Shown here: positions 56,408-64,000 of the stretch, one piece after another
Layout of the letters: each line of letters opens with the position of its first letter
Numbering within the stretch: the stretch's first letter is position 1
DNA from: Vitrella brassicaformis
Taxonomy: Eukaryota; Sar; Vitrellaceae
DNA length: 64,000 bases
Assembly: GCA_001179505.1 (NCBI GenBank)
Contig: CDMY01000303.1
Location: forward strand, 61,232 to 125,231
Direction of reading: 5' to 3'
The notes under the pieces: generated by a model
The model's input: the letters and a program-made list of their open reading frames with translations, nothing else
Database searches by the model: none
Told to the model about the DNA's origin: nothing
Made by a program: the position numbers and the translations under genes

Positions 56408-58801
56408 ATGGAGTGCCCTAACTGGATCTTCGCCCTGGTGCTCGTCTTCTCGCTATGGCGCATCCGCGTCGACGCCCGCCGCATCTCAGCCCACACTCGA
56501 GGGGCGCCTGCAGCCTTCCTGCATCTCATGCCTCAACTGCCAACATTCGGCACAGATCGCCGCACCGGCAGGCAACGAAGAGGCCATGCAGAAGCAGCAG
56601 CAGCAGCTGCCTCATCCCAACCTTCCCCTGTGGATGAGCTCATCGCCGAGCAGCCGTCCCTCTCGCCCATCCAGACGGACGCCAATGTGCCCGACGGCCA
56701 CAGGGGGCTGCACTCGTTCCTCTACGACGACGGCAAGGAGGACGACGCCCATGCGGCCAAGCCAGCCGGCAGCCGCGGCCGAGTGCGGTTCGACGGCGTC
56801 AACATGTATGGTGTGGATCGGTGGCTGGGCATGCACAGGGAGGAGAGGGTGTGCGGGGTGTACAGCGTCCTCGACGAGGACCGGTCTGTGCAGTATGTGG
56901 GGGTCTCCAGGAACGTCGCTGTCGCACTGGAGAGCCACAGGCGGCAGACGCCGCCGGGCACCGTCGCTTTCGTCCGAATCAAGGTGCGCACTGAGGCAGA
57001 CAGACAGAAAGGTGTGTGTGCGTGTGTCCAAAATGTGTGTGGCTGCGTGTGATCCATCTCTGTGTGCAGAGCTGGGACTATCCTCGTCGGGAGGAGATGG
57101 ATGCGCTGAGGGACGAGTGGATCAGGGAGAGCGGGAGGGTGCCCCCGGGCAATGAGGACGCCTCACTGGGATTTGCAGAGACCATCAAGGACGTACGTAC
57201 CTATGCACGCACCCACAATGCACAGACGAGGAGGAGAGGCATCGACGTGTTTGCGTCTGTGGTTGCAGGCGTCTACTGACGGCATGAAGGATGACGAGAG
57301 GCAGCAGTACCACGATAACAAGGTGGGCCAGCGAGTGGGTCAGGGGCGCCACTGACTCACCAGACAGACAGGCAGACCAACCCATCCATCCATCAGCCGC
57401 TCTCTCTGGCTGCGTGTGTCCATCCCTACTTGTCGCTCAGCTCAAGCTGCGGCGTGCAATGGCCGACAACACACTCATCGACGAGACGCCAAACATCATC
57501 GAAGAGGAGATCATGAACAGGTCAGAACCAACCCACCCACCCAGAACGCACCGCTTCCACCGTCTATTATGAATTGCCGTTGATTGTCACGTCACTTCAC
57601 TTCACTTCACCTCACCTCAGGGAGGCCTTGCTGCACGCCCTCAAGGACGACGACTGGTCTGCCGTCATCGACGGGCAGACCAACGCGACCCTGAACCCAC
57701 AACTCATCAACGCGCAGCTGCAGGAGGCACTCAAGATCGGCCGTGACGACACCTCCACAGACACACAAGGGGAGGCAAACGTGGTCAGCCCATTCGCCCC
57801 CGGCAGGCAGGGCGACGACGCAGTGGCAGCACGGACAGCCGAACCTGCTGAGTGTAGGCCCGCCACGCACATAGCAGCCAGCACCCACATCCTTCAGCTT
57901 TGATTCGCGGTATGTGTGTGGTGGGTGTGTGTGCGCAGCTCTGCCGCTGACAGTGGACAACGTGGATAGGGTGCTGGACGATGTGCGGCCGTACCTGCAG
58001 GCCGATGGGGGCAATGTCATGGTGGTCGCCGTCGACCCCACACACAAAACGGTCACTGGCAGGCAGCAAGGCAGATTCTGGCGAGATTAGACATTTATGA
58101 GGCATTCATTCATTCAGCCATGGCTGAATCGTCCCTTCTCTTGGTGCGGTGTGTGCAGATCAGCCTGGCGCTGCAGGGTGCGTGTGGCAACTGCCCGTCG
58201 TCCCAGATGACGCTCAAGATGGGCATCGAACGGCTCCTCAAGTACGCACCGCGCCGACCCGACATCAGTGAATGCCACACTCATCTGCCTGCGTCTCTCT
58301 TTCGTGTTTCCGTTCCTTCCCTCCACACGTCACTTGTCGTGTGTGCAGGGAGACGTGGCCCGACTTGAATGACGTCGTTCCAGTGTCCGACCCCTCCTCG
58401 CCCCATGCGGCCCCCGCCCCCCTGCCCTTCGGCGTGGAGCTCATCGAACGGCACCTCGAGGAAGTGCGGTGGGGCCTCAACGGCATGGGCGCATCGTGCG
58501 ATGTCATCGAGGCCAAAGGTGGGTACCACACACAGACAAGACAGACAGACAGACAGACATGGGTGTTCCATGTGTCTGGTGTCTGGTTCATGGATCCTTC
58601 TGTGTGTGGGTGTGGGTGTGGTTGTGGTTGTGTGCAGATGGTCGTGCGGTGCTGCGGTATGCCGGTCCAGACCCAGGCCGGATCACGTTCGGGATCGAGC
58701 TGATGCTCAAGGACGCCGTGCCCAACAACCAGCTGCAGGTCGTCGAGTTCGTCACTGACGAGCCTCAGACGGACGACAGGCAGCAGGCCACAGCGGCATA
58801 G
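56408..58801 (+). CDS. GIY-YIG-like domain fused to NFU iron-sulfur scaffold domains
   Basis: Nine exons, about 530 residues. The start MECPNWIFALVLVFSLW is a signal peptide followed by an Arg/Ala-rich stretch, fitting plastid import. Residues about 140-230 (VCGVYSVLDEDRSVQYVGVS, RNVAVALESHRR, WIRESGRVPPGNED) match the GIY-YIG-like N-terminal domain of plant plastid glutaredoxin GRXS16, although no glutaredoxin follows. Linker exons are acidic. The NFU domain has LTVDNVDRVLDDVRPYLQAD, GGNVMVVAVD and ALQGACGNCPSSQMTLKMGI, with the CxxC that binds a [4Fe-4S] cluster between subunits. A second NFU-like segment (GVELIERHLEEVRWGLNGMG ... YAGPDPGRITFGIELMLKD) lacks the cysteines, as in plant NFU1-3. 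Predicted role: cluster carrier in plastid Fe-S assembly. Order and frame are clear across all introns. Confidence 0.88.
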
Positions 58802-59843
58802 ACGGGGGGAGGGGGGAGGGGGCGGCAGGGGGGATTGACGGATGGTGAGGTGGATGGCCATATGTGAATGCTCTATTGGGCATGCCTGCCTGCCTGCCTG
58901 CTGCCGTTGTGATGGATGCGCTGAGGTGCGATGGGACGGGCACATAGAGATCGAGTGCAAAGGTGACTGAAGGACACTTTTGTGTGTTGAACTCATTATC
59001 CATCGTCTTGTTTATGCATACGTACAATGCGCCGACACGCCCATCTCTCTCTCTCTCCCTCCCTCCCTCTCTACGTGTCTGTTCATGTGAGTGGTCGGGT
59101 CAGCGACCCTTGTGTGACCTCGTCTCGTCAAGGATTTTTCCACACATCCATCGAGTCACGTGTCTCATCGCATCACCATCGCCTCGAGTGTTCCACACGA
59201 ACCGCACTTCACCTCACACCCACACTCCGTGACGTGCTCTAGGCATCCCTCCATCCATCCATCCAGTTTACGAAAATCGGCACACACCGTGCAAACGTGC
59301 AGAGAGGGGGGGGGGGACACATCAATCGCACAGTTAGACTGCCCATGGCTGCGGACAACCCACAGACACTCTTAGATACAGAGAGATGTAGAGAGAGACG
59401 CGCTGGCCGATTGAGCCACGTGTGCGCGTGGGGGAGTGGGTGCCTGGCGACAGGGTAAGAGAGAGAGAGCCGGGCATACAAAGGAAAAAGGTAAAGAGAA
59501 AGGACTGTGCCCTCGGCACATACACCACACACCGCCAGTCATCACACGCGCAACACAGTGGCCCATGTGGCCATGACGTGATATATATTGAAACGTCATA
59601 ACCGAATAAAAGGCAGAGGCAACACGACACGCAGAACGTCTGTTGGGTACTGTTGTGTTTGTGCGTCGCTCGGGAGCGATGCACAGGCAGGCAGGCAGGC
59701 GGCTACGAAACGAGTGCATATCATCAAGTACCACGATCAGTCAGTCCGCCCCACTCCCACAAGATGATCGATCGGGATCACTGCCACAGACACAGCCGAA
59801 ACGCCCACACGACACGACACGACATACGGAAAACTGACTGCTG
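58802..59843. other. Convergent intergenic region with repeats
   Basis: About 1 kb with CTCTCT, CCATCC, GGCA and a poly-G run at 59306-59315. It contains the left copy of a repeat also found at 63758-63919. No supported exon. Confidence 0.5.
59551..59702 (+). repeat. Direct repeat, left copy
   Basis: Matches 63758-63919, including CACAGTGG, GTGATATATATTGAAACGTC, GAATAAAAGGCAGAGGCAAC and GGAGCGATGCACAGGCAGG. The left copy lacks two short insertions. The repeat carries an AATAAA hexamer. No terminal inverted repeats or coding capacity were seen. Confidence 0.8.
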
Positions 59844-60056
59844 CTACTGCTCCTGGGCGGCGAGTTGCTGCTTGGCGGCATCCAGCTCTTCTTGCAGCTG
59901 CTTGTTCTTGGCCCGCAGCTCATTGTTCTCGGCCCGCAGCTGACGGATACAGTTGATTACGTCTTCCATGTCTTGGCTCTCGTTGTTCAGCGCTTGGGTC
60001 TTGTTGACCAAGGATTGGAGAGCTTTGTCCTGTTGTGGGTCGCTGCCCTGGTCCAT
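59844..60056 (-). CDS. Small coiled-coil protein
   Basis: An intronless 70-codon frame from ATG 60056 to TGA 59844: MDQGSDPQQDKALQSLVNKT, ALNNESQDMEDVINCIRQLR, AENNELRAKNKQLQEELDAA, KQQLAAQEQ. The second half is a regular leucine-zipper-like coiled coil with Asn in the core (NNELRAKNKQLQEEL), without a basic DNA-binding region. An upstream GTGAGA donor near 60233 and an acceptor just before 60096 suggest a spliced 5' leader. Family unknown; it could dimerise with other coiled-coil partners. Confidence 0.55.
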   Translation of the reverse strand: MDQGSDPQQDKALQSLVNKTQALNNESQDMEDVINCIRQLRAENNELRAKNKQLQEELDAAKQQLAAQEQ

Positions 60057-60463
60057 CTTGTGGGAGTCGGTGTGACCGAGGGGGGGATGGAATCAGCACC
60101 TACACACGGTCACCAGAGACACACAGAAAGGTAGTCGGTTTCTGACAAGTGGGTGCGCAGCAGTGGCCGTGAGGTGCGGAGTGCTGTAGGGGGTGCAGCT
60201 GAGCTCACACTGGCTGCCAGTCACTGTCCCTCTCACCTTCTGCTTGGTGGTGCGGGCGGGGGGACCACAAAGATCAAAGCGGCACGATGACCGACGTGTA
60301 ACTAAGGGGACAGACCAGTTTCGTTTAAGGTGCACAACACGTCAAGCCTCGCAGATGTGGCTTCCGCAAAGATCTGGATCTTGTCTCGCGTGTCAATAGC
60401 TCGCTGACTGCTCGACGCACCGGAGAAGTGCAGCGCAGCAACAACAGGACGATAAGCATCTGA

Positions 60464-60688
60464 TCAAGGACAACCACACCAACCACAGCGACCAACAGAG
60501 TCAGCAATGATCTCATCGTCTGTCTGTCTGATCTGGCTGTGAAGGTGTGGAGGGCGAGGCCGTCCGCCGTGCCGTTCGCTTTTCCTTTTGGCGTGCCGCG
60601 TGACACGACTGAGCAGCAGCAGGGCCATGACCAGCAGGCCGACAGCCAAGGCAACCCAAGGCATTGAGAAGGAGAGACCGGAGACCAC
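60464..60688 (-). CDS. Possible small single-pass membrane protein
   Basis: A frame of up to 74 codons begins MVSGLSFSMPWVALAVGLLV, followed by MALLLLSRVTRHAKRKSERH: one hydrophobic helix and a basic cytosolic side. Downstream in another minus-strand frame, LLTLLVAVVGVVVLDQMLIV is a second hydrophobic segment, so a spliced two-helix protein is possible. No family resemblance and weak support. Confidence 0.25.
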   Translation of the reverse strand: MVSGLSFSMPWVALAVGLLVMALLLLSRVTRHAKRKSERHGGRPRPPHLHSQIRQTDDEIIADSVGRCGWCGCP

Positions 60689-60699
60689 CCTGGCTGGCC

Positions 60700-62400
60700 C
60701 TCATGGATGCGATGCGCCTCTGTGGCATCCGGCGGCTGGTGTGCCATGCATTGGATGCCGTCAGCCCCGACGCTCAGCTCAGCTCAGCTGCACTGCTGCG
60801 GGAACACCTCAGCCACTTGTCTCGCCTCAGCTGGTGGGAACGAGTCGAAGTGCAGTTCAGAGCCACAGAGGGCAATGAGCCACGTCGGAGAGCCAATGAG
60901 ATGCTCCAGGGGCCATCAGACAGCAGGGGATGAGCACCAGGTGAGAAGAACACAAGTCAGCACCGACGAAGAATCTCGTGACTGCTTCGGTTTTGGTTGT
61001 GTCTGGCAGGCCCTGGCCTGCTCGAGGGAATGACTGCAGCAGCGAGCGAATGCTTCATTTGCGAATCACCGAGCTAAGCTCGCAAAGCGATCGGGGAGGG
61101 GAGGAAGGGGCGATGGGGCCAAAGTGCGTTGGATGGGGCCCGGGAGCTCTGAAATTGAAGTAGGGGCCGATCTACTGAGGGGAGCGGTGATCTGGCGCTT
61201 CAATGCGTTTTGTCGGGGGTCCTAAGGAATCAGAGGCCAACCAGGTGACCGAAGGGGAGAGAGAGCACCGCAGACAGACTGCCGATGGCCGACGATGAGA
61301 TCTGGTCGGACTGCAGGTGTCCTTCCCTCTCTGTCTGTTTGTCAGCGGCCAAGGATGACACGAGGGCATGGCTGAGTGAATGAGGGGGGTCATCTGGCAG
61401 GTCTTATGTGCGGTGAGCCGCGTGGGTGCGGTGCCAGAAGGGACGACACTGCAGATAACTCATTGCCTTCTCTCCCTTGTGTATGTCACTTATGTGTTCA
61501 GCCTTGGTCGTGGACACGTGGCGCAGTCCAGCCGACGTGGGAGTGAGTGCGTCCATGAGGCGGCCGAGCAGAGCGCTGTGAGCGGCGCAGCGACAGACGT
61601 CGACGGACGGCTGTCATTTGCCCGGTGAGAGATCCATCCGAGAGTGACAAAGACCTGCCGGTTTGCAATGTTTGTGTATGTTTGTTGCAGGTCTGTCTGT
61701 CTGGTGATGTGTCTGCCGACGCCGCTTCACCAGGCGCTCTCGGAGCGTTGTCATCGCCCCCTTGCTGACTGGTGGCGGGGCGGCCTCACTGTGTGGCGTC
61801 GTTAATGCCTGGAGCTCCGGCAACAGTACGCTCAGAGGCTGAGGATCGAGGATGTCTTTCATCGAGGAGGTCGAGGTCGCCATACGCGAGAGACGTGTGG
61901 TGCCTCCTCCGCGTCGTGACATTGGCGTCAGTGCGTCAGGGCCGTCATGGGTACGGAAGGAAACACATCACGTACATTCCTCCAGATCTGACCCATCAGT
62001 CGTATTATTGTGTGCGTGCAGACCATGAGCCACACGGTGCACAGCCGAGAGTGTCGGATTCGCTTCACGCCAGGAAAGGTCTCCTACGACACTGGTAGCA
62101 TGGAGGCGCTGCGCTGCTCGGTGCTCTCCAGCTCAGACGGCAGCACCTGGTCAATGGCGGGTGCGGCAGGTGTGTGCCGTCGGCCAGCACGCGTGACAAC
62201 GAGGAAGCCGGGCCTCAGCTGCATGGACTCGTGCAGGAGACGGTGACGGCCATCGACGCTGCACTCCCGCTCATCGCCAGGAACGAAATGCCGTCTCTCC
62301 AGGGCACCGTCCGGATGAGTCACATGCGCAACAGAAAAAGGTGCCGGCTGAGCTTTGGATGGGGCCCAAGTCTGGCCGAGACAAGCTGACAGCAGTCAGG
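60700..62400 (+). pseudogene. Possible decayed multi-exon gene
   Basis: Coding-looking fragments lie in order on the plus strand: MDAMRLCGIRRLVCHALDAV and REHLSHLSRLSWWERVEVQF (60702-60930), LADWWRGGLTVWRR followed by a TAA and CLELRQQYAQRLRIEDVF (about 61762-61865), TVHSRECRIRFTPGKVSYDT (62024-62095) and LHGLVQETVTAIDAALPLIA (about 62217-62280). GT and AG sites are present between some pieces but no continuous frame could be built. A degraded gene is the best reading; random open frames are the alternative. Confidence 0.25.
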
Positions 62401-62530
62401 CTGGCTCTTGAGGCCAAGTGGGACCATATGTTGGGCGAAGTATTGTCGATGAGTGGGCTATATGTGTAGTAGGTCTGCGTCACTGATGGATGACCGAGAT
62501 TGGATGGACGAGTGGGGACGGTGTAGGGCT

Positions 62531-62560
62531 CTATTCTGTGTGGCTTTTCAACTGAAATGT
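62531..62560 (+). repeat. 30-nt exact repeat, left copy
   Basis: Identical to 63971-64000, beginning CTATTCTGTGTGGCTTTTCA. The right copy is cut by the window end, so the true repeat may be longer. Confidence 0.8.
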
Positions 62561-63757
62561 GTAGGAGCCTGCCCTTAGTGTCTTAGGTCCGTGCATACCC
62601 TGCGGCACGTGTGTGCTTCTTGATGTGTTGCCTTATCAGGCATGCGCATTCATACCTGCCCGCTGCATGTTGGGGTGCGCACAGATTGATGAGGGCTGCC
62701 TTGCCCTCTTATCTTTCGCCTCTCTGACTGACTGTGTGTGTCGTCTCATGGCATGTGTGGACGTATGTGTGCGTACCGCAGTGATGACGTCCATCCATCC
62801 ATCCATCCATCCACACCTACACACAGACACAGGCAGGGACAGGTGGGAGCGAGGGAGGGAGGGAGGGACTGTTTGATTGAGCGACTGAGTGGCTATGGGC
62901 TGTGAGGCTGGCGATGTGTACATGTGGGGGGCAAGCTGCTTTTTGTGCCGGCCAGCGGATTGGAATTTTGTGTGTGCCATGCTGACTGGCTGACTGTCTG
63001 ACTGTCTGAGTGTCTGTGTGTGTACGTGCGTACCGCAGTGCTGGCGGGTACACATCCACACATCCACACATGAGGGACGGGTGAAGGTGACCACACATGC
63101 GGTGTGTCCATCTCTTGTTGTATGTTTATCTGTGTGTGTAGTAATCGTACGCCTACGTCTGTCTACTCGTCCCCCTCTCTCTCTCGCAAATGATGGCCTT
63201 CTCGGCAAATGATGGGACACATTTCTGTGGGCAGAGAGTCCGGCCGATCAAATCCCATTGCAAACTGACTATCGTGACACTCATGTGAGAACACAAAACA
63301 GCAGCAGAGTGACCATACGAGCGCACGCGAAATTGTGGAACACATTTATATGGGCAGAGATGAGACAAGGATGGCGGGCAGAGAGGGGCGCCATTGTGTG
63401 CTCCTCGTCCTCCTTTGCCTCTCCTCGATTACTTAGCGCCAAAGTTCGGGAGGGCAACGTGCTGGCCAGAGCATATCATCAGCTAGCCGACGCCTCACTG
63501 TGGGCTGCGCGTATGGTGGGGTGCTGGTTGCTTGACGCTGTATGTGTGTCTTGTCCCGTGGTTTGTGGTTGAGAGAGCGCCTGTGTGGTCGGTCAGTGTC
63601 ATGTGTGTCTTTTGTCCGCACCGATGGATGCACTGAGTGGATGCCCGCACTCCAGCTATTTCGCACGAGACACGATCAAGACGGACAATACTCCCGTCGT
63701 CCCTTGCGTATGTGCACCCGGTTTCTTCAAGCTTTTGATCGAAGCCACTCTAGACGA

Positions 63758-63919
63758 CAACACAGTGGTCCATGTGGCCATCACGTGATATATATTGAAA
63801 CGTCATAAGCGAATAAAAGGCAGAGGCAACACGACACGTCGACACGCAGAGCGTCTGTTGGGTAGGTACTGTTTTGTTTGTGCGTCGCTGGGGAGCGATG
63901 CACAGGCAGGGAGGCAGCC
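63758..63919 (+). repeat. Direct repeat, right copy
   Basis: Partner of 59551-59702, with two small insertions (about 8 and 4 nt). Confidence 0.8.
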
Positions 63920-64000
63920 ACACAGCACAACAGAGATGTCAGCATCACATCAATCACATCACACCGGCAGCTATTCTGTGTGGCTTTTCAACTGAAATGT

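Larger units (their letters stand above)
62401..64000. other. Repeat-rich terminal region
   Basis: No exon is supported. It contains CCATCC and GAGGGAGG runs, a short dispersed repeat (63211-63238 and 63331-63360, both with GACACATTT/AACACATTT and TGGGCAGAGA), the right copy of the 59551 repeat, and a 30-nt repeat reaching the window end. Confidence 0.5.

Noticed and set aside
61614-61922. 102-codon minus-strand frame beginning MSRRGGGTTRLSRM
   Set aside because: Overlaps coding-looking plus-strand fragments, has no splice or family support and a basic, low-complexity composition.
59551-63919. Retrotransposon with long terminal repeats bounded by the two 150-bp repeats
   Set aside because: The 4-kb interior has no reverse transcriptase, integrase or gag-like frame, and the repeats lack TG...CA ends and primer-binding sites.
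1-64000. CRISPR arrays suggested by regularly repeated CAGACAGA or CCATCCAT units
   Set aside because: These are uninterrupted microsatellites without unique spacers, in a eukaryotic intron-rich sequence.
1-64000. tRNA or rRNA genes
   Set aside because: No cloverleaf with A and B boxes or rRNA-like block was recognised on reading; a tRNAscan-SE run would be decisive.

Overview
The window looks like nuclear DNA of a chromerid-type alga, most probably Vitrella or a close relative. It is GC-rich and every well-supported gene is broken by short GT-AG introns of about 60-130 nt. Those introns and the spacers are full of TGTC/GACA, CCAT/GGAT and CA/GT microsatellites. Plastid proteins carry bipartite leaders, best seen in a fucoxanthin/chlorophyll-type light-harvesting protein cleaved at an AFVP site. 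The genus is inferred from memory of genome style and was not tested by search.

Layout. 115-1481 (-) is a proline/glutamine-rich protein with a PAM2-like motif. 1783-5452 (+) is a long coiled-coil protein. 5861-7894 (-) is a plastid-type membrane protein. 8261-9126 (+) is the first of three secreted Cys-rich paralogues. 10204-12160 (-) is an SLC35/TPT transporter and 12377-14739 (+) a Glo3/ArfGAP2-3-type ArfGAP. 15347-18080 (-) is a SKIP16-like F-box/ApaG protein. 18400-20624 (+) is a decaying polytopic membrane protein. 22032-24157 (-) is homoserine O-acetyltransferase and 24425-26282 (+) an unrecognised gene. 27251-33465 (+) is a very large secreted protein with no recognised domain. 34544-35962 (+) is linker histone H1. 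38052-38999 (-) is the light-harvesting protein. 40300-42359 (+) is an arylsulfotransferase-like gene cut by a gap. 43642-44310 (-) and 45878-46735 (-) are the second and third Cys-rich paralogues. 47613-49333 (-) is a GalT-family nucleotidyltransferase. 49590-52814 (+) is the splicing factor U2AF large subunit. 53577-56220 (-) is LIN9/Always-early. 56408-58801 (+) is a GIY-YIG/NFU iron-sulfur protein. From 58802 the window holds mainly repeats and gene fragments.

Genes alternate in strand and mostly start as head-to-head pairs 190-370 bp apart, so many promoters are probably shared. A 14-nt element, TCCRTGWAACCGCT, recurs 99-153 nt upstream of four start codons. Functions are mixed housekeeping (vesicle traffic, methionine synthesis, splicing, chromatin, Fe-S assembly, light harvesting), with no operon-like pathway.

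The least ordinary parts are the three Cys-rich paralogues, each with a different lesion and two of them in a 1.4-kb inverted duplication 33 kb apart; a nearly perfect 692-bp duplication that ends exactly at an assembly gap; the GIY-YIG/NFU fusion; and the large secreted protein. Exon boundaries were read by eye from GT/AG sites and reading frame, so small exons could be missed.
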